Source of the DNA: an uncultured Clostridia bacterium
GTDB lineage: Bacteria > Bacillota > Clostridia > Oscillospirales > Oscillospiraceae
Direction: 5' to 3'
Length of the DNA: 17,996 bases
NCBI GenBank assembly: GCA_937894515.1
Contig: CALCRH010000083.1
Location: forward strand, 1 to 17,996
The stretch's first letter is position 1, and each line of letters begins with the position of its first letter. Positions 7,844 through 14,384 of this stretch are shown piece by piece. The notes beneath the pieces were generated by a model, which did no database searches, had not been told where the DNA came from, and saw only the letters and a list, made by a program, of their open reading frames with translations. Position numbers and translations under genes: made by a program.

Positions 7844-7876
7844 TACAAAAAGGCACTTACTGATTTCAGTGCCTTT
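7844..7876 (-). terminator. terminator of the XRE gene
   Basis: AAAGGCACT (7849-7857) pairs with AGTGCCTTT (7868-7876). On the minus strand the stem is followed by a run of T. It closes the XRE regulator transcript just before the promoter of the IS630-type pair. The loop itself contains a second small palindrome (ACTGA-TT-TCAGT). Confidence 0.8.
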
Positions 7877-7899
7877 AGGACTATAGGGAGAGAATATGT

Positions 7900-8232
7900 T
7901 TAGTTGATTTTGAACTTATGCAGAAGCGATTTTAAGGATTTCATATTCTGCAAAAGTATCGTAGATTCTTCTGGAGAGCAATCCGTAAGTAGTGAATACA
8001 ATTCGTTTTCTTCTTGCGGATTAAGCTGTCTTCCCAAAAGTTCATCGACTGTTATGTTGAACGCTTCAGCAATCTTGATAAGTAGATCAAGGCTTGGTAT
8101 GCGTTCACCGCTTTCGATTCTGCAAGCGTGTTGACGGCTGATGCCGACTTTTTCTGCAAAATCCATTTGAGATAGTTTTCGCTGTTGTCGAAAGAATTGA
8201 ATCCTCCGACCGATGTTGTTAAGGCTCGTAAT
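7900..8232 (-). CDS. XRE-family repressor, probable AUU start
   Basis: An HTH_XRE regulator of about 110 residues: IGRRIQFFRQQRKLSQMDFA, then KVGISRQHACRIESGERIPS and a helix ending ITVDELLGR, followed by an acidic helical tail (SPEESTILLQNMKSL). The first ATG in frame (8166) falls inside helix 1, so a start there would destroy the domain. Upstream the frame has no ATG, GTG or TTG up to the promoter. The best start is ATT at 8232-8230, 4 bases after AAAGGAG, giving (M)TSLNNIGRRI, exactly where XRE proteins begin. AUU starts are rare and known for autoregulated genes such as infC. A frameshift near the 5' end, joining the overlapping frame that starts at 8258, is the alternative. Confidence 0.75.
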   Translation of the reverse strand: MTSLNNIGRRIQFFRQQRKLSQMDFAEKVGISRQHACRIESGERIPSLDLLIKIAEAFNITVDELLGRQLNPQEENELYSLLTDCSPEESTILLQNMKSLKSLLHKFKIN

Positions 8233-8267
8233 ATGGCTCCTTTCTTGAATATCCCCATAGTATTATT

Positions 8268-8296
8268 ATATTACGCATTTACGATGTCGTCTGCAA
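8268..8296 (-). promoter_or_regulatory. probable promoter of the XRE gene
   Basis: Minus strand: TTGCAG (8296-8291), a 17-base gap, TAATAT (8273-8268). Two related words, CGCATTTACG (8274-8283) within the gap and CTGCAAATGTGCG (8291-8303) over the -35, lie in opposite orientation and could be an imperfect operator for autoregulation. Confidence 0.45.
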
Positions 8297-8321
8297 ATGT
8301 GCGATTTTGAATTATTGAATG

Positions 8322-8365
8322 TAAGGATGAAATGTGAAAAGAAGCCGCCCGTTCCTTCATCCTTA
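8322..8365. repeat. 10-bp perfect inverted repeat
   Basis: TAAGGATGAA (8322-8331) and TTCATCCTTA (8356-8365) are perfectly complementary around a 24-base centre. It lies 11 bases from a second, stronger inverted repeat in the divergent region between the XRE gene and the ATPase operon. Confidence 0.6.
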
Positions 8366-8376
8366 GAGTTCAATGA

Positions 8377-8420
8377 CACCTCATAGGTTGCATTAGCAGA
8401 AAAATGCAACCTATGGGGTG
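8377..8420. repeat. 18-bp inverted repeat abutting a promoter
   Basis: The left arm 8377-8394 and right arm 8403-8420 are complementary over 18 positions with one T/G pair, with the 8-base loop AGCAGAAA. The core is CATAGGTTGCATT/AATGCAACCTATG. No T-run follows, and the -35 box starts 2 bases after the right arm. It therefore looks like a large operator, or an origin or transfer-site hairpin, and not a terminator. RNA made from upstream would fold it strongly. Confidence 0.75.
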
Positions 8421-8421
8421 G

Positions 8422-8450
8422 TTGATAGGAAATTTGTGGCTAAGTATAAT
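8422..8450 (+). promoter_or_regulatory. promoter of the ATPase-recombinase operon
   Basis: TTGATA (8422-8427), a 17-base gap, TATAAT (8445-8450). It lies between the large inverted repeat and the ATPase gene, whose ribosome site GGAGG is at 8471-8475. It is the only clear promoter ahead of the five tightly packed genes ending at 13,135. Confidence 0.8.
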
Positions 8451-8486
8451 TAATTAGAATAGGTATCGGGGGAGGACTGTCTAAAG

Positions 8487-9491
8487 ATGAGCGGCAATTC
8501 AGAGATGAAACAATATGAACTTTATAGCTCTGTTGTAGTGCGAAATGTTGATTGGCTTTGGTATCCATATCTGCCTTATGGGAAACTGTCGATAATTCAA
8601 GGTGATCCCGGATGCGGAAAATCAACTTTAATGATGCACCTGATTGCTTGCATTACTTCCGGCAAATCATTACCTAATGGGACTATCATTCAACCTCATA
8701 ATGTTATTTATCAATGTTCGGAAGACAGTATAGCTGATACAATCAGACCACGACTCGAAAAAGCCGGTGCTGATTGTAGTAGAGTAGCATATATCAACGA
8801 GGACTTATTTGGCTTTTCCATCGACGACGAAATCGTCAGAAATACAATCATTAAACTGAAAGCAAAACTGTTAGTGATTGATCCGTTTCAAGCGTATCTT
8901 GGGGATGCTGACTTATCAAATGCCATGAGTATGCGAAAAGTTCTTCGCAGACTATCAATGTGGGCATCTCAATATGACTGTGCCATCGTTTTAGTCGGTC
9001 ATTTGAATAAGAAATCCTCGTCTAAAGAATTATATAGAGGTCTTGGAAGTATTGATGTTGCAGCTGCGGCGAGAAGTGTTTTACAAATTGATACAGATGA
9101 AGAAGATGATGAAGTCCGCATATTGCGACATGTAAAAAGCAGTCTTGCGCCCAAAGGAAAAGATACATTTTTTAAGATTACAAATAATAGTTTGATTGAG
9201 TGGACTGAAAAGGAAATGCCCACTGAACAGAGTGGGAATCAATCTATAGAGAAAGTTCAAATATTAAAAACAGATAAACAAACGGAGATAGCCGAACGAA
9301 TCAAGGACTTATTGGCTGATGGACCGCAGAATTCAAAGGAAATGGTAGAGCAACTATCGTTGCTTGGCGTGAGCAAGAGAACCATCATGTCTGTAAAAGG
9401 CATTTTAGGGATTCAGTCAAAAAGAATTGATGGCACTTGGTTTTGGTGTTTGCCGGAAACGGGAAGTGATATTGATGGACAGAAAATATAA
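8487..9491 (+). CDS. RepA/RadA-like RecA-fold ATPase
   Basis: A 334-residue cytoplasmic ATPase of the AAA_25/RepA-RadA type. Walker A GDPGCGKS is at 39-46 and Walker B LLVIDP, with Asp132, at 128-133. There is a conserved Gln/Ser-rich sensor region (VIYQCSEDS), VLVGHLNKK at about 170 and a YRGLGSIDVAAAARSVL arginine-finger/L2-like region. Residues about 265-325 form a winged helix (AERIKDLLADGPQNSKEMV, then LGVSKRTIMSVKGILG). Relatives are hexameric helicases or replication/recombination ATPases of plasmids and phages. It leads a five-gene operon with recombinases, overlapping the next gene by 17 bases. It may load or remodel DNA for recombination; a plasmid-type replication role is the alternative. 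Confidence 0.85.
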   Translation: MSGNSEMKQYELYSSVVVRNVDWLWYPYLPYGKLSIIQGDPGCGKSTLMMHLIACITSGKSLPNGTIIQPHNVIYQCSEDSIADTIRPRLEKAGADCSRVAYINEDLFGFSIDDEIVRNTIIKLKAKLLVIDPFQAYLGDADLSNAMSMRKVLRRLSMWASQYDCAIVLVGHLNKKSSSKELYRGLGSIDVAAAARSVLQIDTDEEDDEVRILRHVKSSLAPKGKDTFFKITNNSLIEWTEKEMPTEQSGNQSIEKVQILKTDKQTEIAERIKDLLADGPQNSKEMVEQLSLLGVSKRTIMSVKGILGIQSKRIDGTWFWCLPETGSDIDGQKI

Positions 9492-9963
9492 AGTTGCCGG
9501 ATATGTAAAACTGGCAAAATTATGGGAAAGAAAAAGAGACGATTCAATTTCTTTACACTCTGACTATTACAAAGAAAAATACAAAGATGATCCGAACATG
9601 GAACTGCAATCGGTTTACATAGATATAACCGGGAATAAGGAAACCTGGAAGCGAATAGAAATGCTCTGTTTGTTGAGAGATTGTGTTGAGGGCAGAATTG
9701 ACTGTATTGCAACACAGACAAAGGCATATTTGGCAGCAAACACAGAAGACTTCTTCTTCCTGATCCATTACTTATTTACGCTTCCAAATCGAATTGACCT
9801 TATTACAGAGGACAAGGACTACAACATCAATACGATTATCAATAGAGAAAATCAAAGAGAAGCACTGCTATCCGCAGCGCAAAAGTATATCTCGGTTGAA
9901 CCACAAAGATATATTGAGTGGGTTAAGAAAATCGAGGCAAAAATCAGACCGCCGAAAGAATGA
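9475..9963 (+). CDS. stand-alone catalytically dead resolvase domain
   Basis: A 162-residue protein that aligns by eye with the N-terminal resolvase domain of serine recombinases: KVAGYVKLAK for the first strand, a helix, then NMELQSVYIDITGNKETWKRI where the family has the D-x-G-x-SG..RP loop, CVEGRIDCIATQTKAYLAANTEDF in place of G-x-ID-x-I...S-R-x-x-R, and a final strand RIDLITED. The catalytic Y-x-R-x-S reads Y10-V-K12-L-A14, so the nucleophile is lost, and the SR..R arginines are also gone. There is no recombinase, ribbon or coiled-coil part. The ATG at 9475 behind GGGAAGTG is preferred over 9427. Its stop overlaps the active recombinase by 4 bases, which suggests a dimer partner of that enzyme. 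Confidence 0.75.
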   Translation: MDRKYKVAGYVKLAKLWERKRDDSISLHSDYYKEKYKDDPNMELQSVYIDITGNKETWKRIEMLCLLRDCVEGRIDCIATQTKAYLAANTEDFFFLIHYLFTLPNRIDLITEDKDYNINTIINRENQREALLSAAQKYISVEPQRYIEWVKKIEAKIRPPKE

Positions 9964-11927
9964 AGGTAAACAGCATGGACGAAATCACAAATAAGGACAC
10001 CGAAGTAAATACGCCTGAAGAGGAGAAGTCGGTCGAATCTACTTGGCAGAAGCAGCATGATGAACGGGAAGCGGAAAGAGAAGCGATCCGTTCCCGTGTG
10101 CGAAATGCAAAAGCGTTTGAAGGGGTAGTATATAAACACGCTAAACCTACGCCGAATCCGATGGATGATACGGAAAAAGATGTGTCAGTCTATACCCGTG
10201 TCAGCACGATGAGCTTAAATCAGACTTCTTCTATCGAAAACCAGGAGCTATACTATCGGGATAAAGTCGAGAAAACGCCGAACTGGAACCTGACAGAGAT
10301 ATATAGTGATGAAGGAAAATCGGGGACATCGACACGCCATCGGAAAGACTTCAATCGAATGATGGAGGACGCACGGGCCGGCAAGTTCGATATGATTATC
10401 TGTGCGAGCGTTTCCCGTTTTGCCAGAAATGTATCGGACTGTATTGATTATGTGACCGAGCTTCGCACGATGCACCCGCAAAAGCCCATTGGTGTCTATT
10501 TTGAAACAGAGAATATTTTTACCTTAAATAAGGACGCAGATCAGACGCTGGGATTTCACGCATTGTTGGCAGATTGGGAGTCGGGGAATAAAAGCCGCCG
10601 AATGATTCTCTCTTATGACCAACGCATTTTTACAAACCAATTCCCGGTGTCTGATCTTTTGGGTTATAAGCACACAAAGGACGGCGACTTGATAATTCAG
10701 CCGGAAGAAGCAAAAACGGTCCGCTATATCTATCTGGCATATCTTGCAGGACATTCTTCCAAAGAAATTGCCGAAGTTCTGACAGAAAAACAACGCCCAA
10801 CGCTGAAAGGCAGGGTGGATTGGAACTCTGCAATGGTAAAGGCAATCATTGGTAACGAGCGCAGATGCGGCGACCTCGAAGCAAGAAAGAATGTTGTGCT
10901 TGACTACAAAAAGAAGAAAGTTGCTAAGAATGTCGGCATCCGTGAAGGAGCATTTGTTCCAAATCATCATGAGGGTATCGTTTCGCCGGAGGTAGCAAAA
11001 GCCGCACTGCTGATGTCAAAAGCTTGCGGTCGTTTAGACGGCGTTCCGGATTTGGCGGTAATCGACGAGGGGACACTAAAGGGCTTCGTCAGTATCAATC
11101 CAATGTTGCCAGATGTCAATTACAACTTTTATCTGACATCTTGTGCCAGCGTTTATTCTGATGATGAATTAGAAGAAATCAAACACGAAGCCAATATCCT
11201 GTTCGGAGAAGAACACAGCAAGCTCCTTTCTATGAATATGTCCGGATACCAAGTTCCATACGGCGTATATTTCCTAAATCAGAGTATGCCGTCTATGACA
11301 CTTTCAAATAATCGGATCAAGTTTTCCAAAGCGTTTTATGCGAAGATGAACCAGTGTTCGGCGGTGGAGCTGCTTTACCATCCTATTTTGAAATCCATTG
11401 CTATCAGACCGTGCGATCCTGATTCTCTCAATGCCATTCCGCTAATAAATAGCAAGGGTGAAGTAAAACTGGATTTCCCGGCTCGGCATTTTTGTAAGGC
11501 GATTTACGATGAAATGGAATGGATAGAGAAATACAGGTTCCAATTCAGAGGGATTACAAAAATTAGGGATGGGATGCCGATCATGTTCTTCTCTTTGGAC
11601 GAACCGAGAATCCACATGGACAAGAAGAATCGGATAAATGCAGATGTAACGCAACAGGAAGATGAAGCTCTGAAACACTTTATTTCCTGCAAGAGAAGTG
11701 ACAGCTCGGAGGAAGAAGCAGGAAGCATTGCCTATCCGGAAGAGTGGAAGATTTCGGAGCACGGTTTGAATTACGCCCAAAGGCAGAGACGGGACAAAAT
11801 AATCGAAAGCGTTTCATCCGAAGATATACGCAACAAGGGAAGAAAGATGGTTAATCCGCTGATCGGCGTGATACCGTCTCGAACTGAAATAGAAGAAGAA
11901 CTGAACCAACTGCTGATGGTTATGTGA
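9960..11927 (+). CDS. serine recombinase with unusual C-terminus
   Basis: A 655-residue recombinase. An acidic/charged N-tail of about 70 residues precedes the resolvase domain, with Y78-T-R80-V-S82 (Ser82 nucleophile), SSIENQELYY, YSDEGKSGTSTRHRKDFNRM and SVSRFARNVSDCIDY. The recombinase domain (about 215-330) includes LLGYKHTKDG and WNSAMVKAIIGNERRCG. The usual zinc ribbon and long coiled coil are absent. Instead, residues about 360-655 hold a different region, including a segment at about 443-531 (MPSMTLSNNRIKF to FQFRG) that resembles the two proteins encoded next. A second ATG at 9975 is also possible. The enzyme is probably active; its target sites and the role of the C-terminus are unknown. 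Confidence 0.88.
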   Translation: MKVNSMDEITNKDTEVNTPEEEKSVESTWQKQHDEREAEREAIRSRVRNAKAFEGVVYKHAKPTPNPMDDTEKDVSVYTRVSTMSLNQTSSIENQELYYRDKVEKTPNWNLTEIYSDEGKSGTSTRHRKDFNRMMEDARAGKFDMIICASVSRFARNVSDCIDYVTELRTMHPQKPIGVYFETENIFTLNKDADQTLGFHALLADWESGNKSRRMILSYDQRIFTNQFPVSDLLGYKHTKDGDLIIQPEEAKTVRYIYLAYLAGHSSKEIAEVLTEKQRPTLKGRVDWNSAMVKAIIGNERRCGDLEARKNVVLDYKKKKVAKNVGIREGAFVPNHHEGIVSPEVAKAALLMSKACGRLDGVPDLAVIDEGTLKGFVSINPMLPDVNYNFYLTSCASVYSDDELEEIKHEANILFGEEHSKLLSMNMSGYQVPYGVYFLNQSMPSMTLSNNRIKFSKAFYAKMNQCSAVELLYHPILKSIAIRPCDPDSLNAIPLINSKGEVKLDFPARHFCKAIYDEMEWIEKYRFQFRGITKIRDGMPIMFFSLDEPRIHMDKKNRINADVTQQEDEALKHFISCKRSDSSEEEAGSIAYPEEWKISEHGLNYAQRQRRDKIIESVSSEDIRNKGRKMVNPLIGVIPSRTEIEEELNQLLMVM

Positions 11928-11940
11928 ACGGAGAATCGAA

Positions 11941-12771
11941 ATGAAAGAAACAGATCAAAAGAATACGCCCAATAATGGGGGATTCTCTGAAAAGGAATTC
12001 AATCTGATTCAGGAACTGGTCAAAACCAAACTGGAACAGAACAGTCAACTGGAATATGAGAGCTTTGAGGGATATGAGGTTCCTCCGAGAACGCAATTCT
12101 CCATGTTGAACAAACCCGCCGTCAGTGTTAAGTTCGGGCAAATGTCTTTCAACATGGCTTGTATTCGCCTATTTGAAGGAGTTGAGCATATCCTTCCAAT
12201 GTTGAATTCAAGAGACAAGAGATTCCTTATTGCTATGTGCAAAGAGGAAGAAAGCTCTTCAATTCCGTGGTCGAGACAGAAAAACGGGAAATGGGTAAAC
12301 AAAAATATAACTGCACCGGATTTTGTCGAAGACTTCTTCAAAATCATGAAATGGGATCGCAAAGCAAGATTCAAAATGTTAGGACAAGTAGTTATGACGG
12401 ATCGGGGCTTGGGGCTTCGATTTGATCTCGAAGAAGCGATCATGTTTGCTGCAAAACCCGATGAGTATCTGGACCCGAAAACGGGAGAAACAAAGAAAAG
12501 ACAGATCAAGTATTACCCGGATCAGTACAAGGATCGCTACGGGAAAACCTACAGCGATTATATGGCAACTCATCCTGTGGATGCTTATGAATCATTCGAG
12601 AACTACTACTCTATGAACTCGGTAAAATCGTATTCAGATGTTTTGAAAAGTCCATTGAGCGAGAATAAACCTCAGTTGATAAGTTCGGGAGAAGGGGAGA
12701 GTAATGAAAGAGGAAACGATCAGGAAATCAACACCACACCAGCCGACAATCTCATTCCAGGGCAAGGATAA
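11941..12771 (+). CDS. recombinase-linked protein of unknown function
   Basis: A 276-residue soluble protein of no family I can name. A charged helical start (FSEKEFNLIQELVKTKLEQ) precedes a domain at about 59-148 (KPAVSVKFGQMSFNMACIRL, then a strand LIAMC, IPWSRQ, a helix FVEDFFKIMKWD and RFKMLG). This domain is patterned like the C-terminal segment of the upstream recombinase. It ends with VVMTDRGLGLRFDLEEAIMF, a Lys/Tyr-rich stretch (about 175-215) and a disordered Ser/Asn/Glu tail. It starts 13 bases behind the recombinase with CGGAG as ribosome site. Its last 68 bases are also the start of the next gene. Context suggests an accessory subunit of the recombination complex (inference). Confidence 0.8.
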   Translation: MKETDQKNTPNNGGFSEKEFNLIQELVKTKLEQNSQLEYESFEGYEVPPRTQFSMLNKPAVSVKFGQMSFNMACIRLFEGVEHILPMLNSRDKRFLIAMCKEEESSSIPWSRQKNGKWVNKNITAPDFVEDFFKIMKWDRKARFKMLGQVVMTDRGLGLRFDLEEAIMFAAKPDEYLDPKTGETKKRQIKYYPDQYKDRYGKTYSDYMATHPVDAYESFENYYSMNSVKSYSDVLKSPLSENKPQLISSGEGESNERGNDQEINTTPADNLIPGQG

Positions 12772-13135
12772 ATGTGTCAATGTCGGAAAAGATGTTATTC
12801 GCTTATTAGGCGAACCACCGTTTATCAGCTTATTTGTAAGTGAGGACGGTCAAAGTCTCGCCATTTCTCCGTGCAGAGAACAGAATCCTTTATCATTTGC
12901 CGTTCCATCTGATTTTCTTACAAAAGAAAAAGTGCAGCTTCGGATACACAGCAAGCAGTTTGTTGAAGGTGTCCTGTTATCAGCCGGCCTGAACAAAGAC
13001 AAAACATACCGTGTTAAAGGAGAGTATTCACCGGAACACAATGTCATAACATTTCAGTTCTCCGATTTTCAGGGCTTGGCGAAGGACAGAATCTTTGTGC
13101 TGTGTTCGGAGGAAAAAGAAAATTCCACCGACTGA
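12704..13135 (+). CDS. small recombinase-linked protein of unknown function
   Basis: A 143-residue protein, essentially one domain at about 15-106: TISFQGKDKCVNVGKDVIRL, hydrophobic strands FISLFVS and SLAISPC, a strand SFAVPS, the IHSKQFVEGVLLSAGL helix and TYRVKGEY, then VITFQFSD. The order of strands and the PC motif recall both the preceding protein and the recombinase C-terminus; the fold may be AbrB/MraZ-like, but this is a guess. GGGGAG lies 5 bases before the ATG, so the 68-base overlap with the upstream gene looks real. The stop codon is inside the operon terminator. It is probably a DNA-binding or structural partner of the recombinase system. Confidence 0.75.
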   Translation: MKEETIRKSTPHQPTISFQGKDKCVNVGKDVIRLLGEPPFISLFVSEDGQSLAISPCREQNPLSFAVPSDFLTKEKVQLRIHSKQFVEGVLLSAGLNKDKTYRVKGEYSPEHNVITFQFSDFQGLAKDRIFVLCSEEKENSTD

Positions 13136-13148
13136 GAATCGGTGGAAT
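13122..13148. terminator. terminator between convergent genes
   Basis: ATTCCACCGA (13122-13131) pairs perfectly with TCGGTGGAAT (13139-13148) around a 7-base loop. It spans the stop codon of the plus-strand gene. On the minus strand it is followed by TTTTCTTTTT, so it is a full terminator for the XRE repressor gene and a weaker one, without a T-run, for the plus-strand operon. Confidence 0.82.
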
Positions 13149-13164
13149 AGGTGTATTGTGATGC

Positions 13165-13470
13165 TTATGCGTTTTTGTGATCGAGCAGCATTTTGAGAGC
13201 ATCTGCCTTTGCTCGTTCATCGGCTTGCCGGTATGCTTCGATGAGGTGGATTTCATTTTCTGTCAAACCGTCGAAAGAGGGTGTTTTATCTACACCGATC
13301 ATATAATCAACGGATACACCGAAGCACTTTGAGAGCTTGATAAGAACATCAACAGAAGGAATGCGATCTCCCGTTTCGTATCTGCAATAAACGCTCGGAG
13401 CGCAATCCAAATATTCGGATACCGATTGCTGCGTCATTCCTTTGCTGAGTCTGATTTCCCGTAATTTCAT
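13165..13470 (-). CDS. XRE-family repressor (CI-like)
   Basis: A 101-residue regulator. The HTH_XRE domain (1-60) runs MKLREIRLSKGMTQQSVSEY, then DCAPSVYCRYETGDRIPSVD and FGVSVDYMIG. A short helical tail (LTENEIHLIEAYRQADERAK) is typical of ICE and phage repressors and may dimerise. AGGAG with a 9-base gap supports the start. It is divergent from the Cro-like gene at 13,639, and three related 15-bp operators lie between them, one of them upstream of its own start at the -10/-35 gap. It probably represses both promoters. Confidence 0.88.
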   Translation of the reverse strand: MKLREIRLSKGMTQQSVSEYLDCAPSVYCRYETGDRIPSVDVLIKLSKCFGVSVDYMIGVDKTPSFDGLTENEIHLIEAYRQADERAKADALKMLLDHKNA

Positions 13471-13506
13471 ATCGTTACACTCCTCTTATCCAGTATCATT
13501 ATTATA

Positions 13507-13622
13507 TTACCAAAATGGTAAATAGTATATAACGGATTTGGCAATCTGTTAATTACCATTATGGAAATACTGATATTGACATTCTGGCATTCTGAGGTAT
13601 AATAATATTACCGAAATGGAAA
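13507..13622. promoter_or_regulatory. three 15-bp operators of a divergent switch
   Basis: Three related palindromes: TTACCAAAATGGTAA (13507-13521, perfect), TTACCATTATGGAAA (13553-13567) and TTACCGAAATGGAAA (13608-13622). All share TTACC-5-GG-x-AA with the same centre. The first lies directly upstream of ATTATA (13501-13506), the likely -10 of the leftward repressor gene. The third covers the expected start of the rightward transcript, and the second is just upstream of the rightward -35. This is a CI/Cro-type layout. Which protein binds which site is not visible. Confidence 0.8.
13576..13603 (+). promoter_or_regulatory. rightward promoter of the Cro-SLOG operon
   Basis: TTGACA (13576-13581), a 16-base gap, TATAAT (13598-13603). 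It is flanked by the second and third operators, so a bound repressor would block it. It leads to the small XRE gene at 13639. Confidence 0.85.
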
Positions 13623-13638
13623 ATATAGAGGTGTCACT

Positions 13639-13839
13639 ATGGGAAATTTGCGTAAAGCACGGATCGAGAAAAAACTATCTCAAAAGGAACTTGCGGATGA
13701 ACTCGGCGTAACAACGGCAACGATCAGCAGATATGAATCCGGCGAAAGGAAGCTTCCGGTTGAAACAGCTAAACGAATTGCCGAAATACTGGGAGTTGAC
13801 TGGTATACTCTTTTTGATGAAGAAGAGCAGGGCTTATGA
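13639..13839 (+). CDS. small XRE-family regulator (Cro-like)
   Basis: A 66-residue protein that is almost only an HTH_XRE domain: LRKARIEKKLSQKELADELG, then VTTATISRYESGERKLPVET and ILGVDWYTLF. AGAGGTG lies 6 bases ahead of the ATG. It is transcribed from the operator-flanked promoter and its stop overlaps the start of the SLOG gene by 4 bases, so both are made together. Size and position match a Cro-type antagonist or an activator of the divergent switch. Confidence 0.9.
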   Translation: MGNLRKARIEKKLSQKELADELGVTTATISRYESGERKLPVETAKRIAEILGVDWYTLFDEEEQGL

Positions 13840-14315
13840 TGTTTGATGTTTATACAGTCACCTTCTTCGGGCACAGATATGTTGATCAAATTACAAAAAC
13901 CGAATATGCCTTAGAGGAAATAATAGGAAAGCTGCTCCGTGAGCAGGAATATGTCGAGTTCCTGTTGGGCAGAGACGGTGAGTTTGATCTGATTGTTGCT
14001 TCCTGTATCAAAAGATGCCAAAAGAGAATCCGGGATGATAATTCCTCTATGACATGGGTTCTTCCGTATCCAACGGCAGAGCTGTCAAAGAACATAAAGG
14101 AATATGAGGATTACTACGACAGCATAGAAATCTGCGAAGAGGCGAGCCGGAGCCATCCGAAAGCTGCCATTACAAAAAGAAACCAGTCAATGATTGACCG
14201 GGCTGATCTTGTAGTCTGTTATGTTGAACATGAGTCTGGGGGAGCGTATAAGGCAATGAAATACGCAGAGAAAGCAGAGAAGAAGGTTATCAATATTGCT
14301 GATGTCAGCGATTAA
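13836..14315 (+). CDS. SLOG-superfamily (DUF1273-like) protein
   Basis: A 159-residue single-domain protein. An opening strand VTFFGHR and a helix precede FLLGRDGEFDLIVASCIKR (the glycine-rich nucleotide-binding loop of SLOG/DprA-like Rossmann folds). A middle strand, TWVLPYP, is followed by ITKRNQSMIDRADLVVCYV and a glycine loop ESGGAYKAMKYAEKAEKKVI. This motif order is that of the small SLOG proteins often called DUF1273. SLOG domains bind or cleave nucleotides and occur in DNA uptake, cytokinin activation and nucleotide-signal defence systems. Here it sits behind the Cro-like gene, so it responds to the switch. Ligand and role are not known from sequence. Confidence 0.8.
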   Translation: MMFDVYTVTFFGHRYVDQITKTEYALEEIIGKLLREQEYVEFLLGRDGEFDLIVASCIKRCQKRIRDDNSSMTWVLPYPTAELSKNIKEYEDYYDSIEICEEASRSHPKAAITKRNQSMIDRADLVVCYVEHESGGAYKAMKYAEKAEKKVINIADVSD

Positions 14316-14333
14316 AAAAAGGAAAACGGAAAT

Positions 14334-14375
14334 ATGGAAAAGAATAACTCTTTACTTTTCTCATTACTGATTTAG
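14334..14375 (+). other. 13-codon leader frame ending in an in-frame TAG
   Basis: AAAGGAAAACGG precedes an ATG at 14334 that reads MEKNNSLLFSLLI and stops at TAG (14373-14375). The same frame continues without a break into the next XRE-type gene. It could be a leader peptide, or the original start of that gene now split by an amber codon. Confidence 0.3.
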
Positions 14376-14384
14376 GACCTTATA

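Noticed and set aside
8052..8258. Frame starting at ATG 8258, with a possible ribosome site
   Set aside because: It does not encode a recognisable domain and overlaps the XRE domain in another phase. It is retained only as an alternative if a frameshift exists at the 5' end of the XRE gene.
9427..9474. Longer start of the dead resolvase gene at 9427
   Set aside because: It would add residues coded within the ATPase gene that have no counterpart in resolvases; ATG 9475 has a ribosome site and begins at the first resolvase strand.
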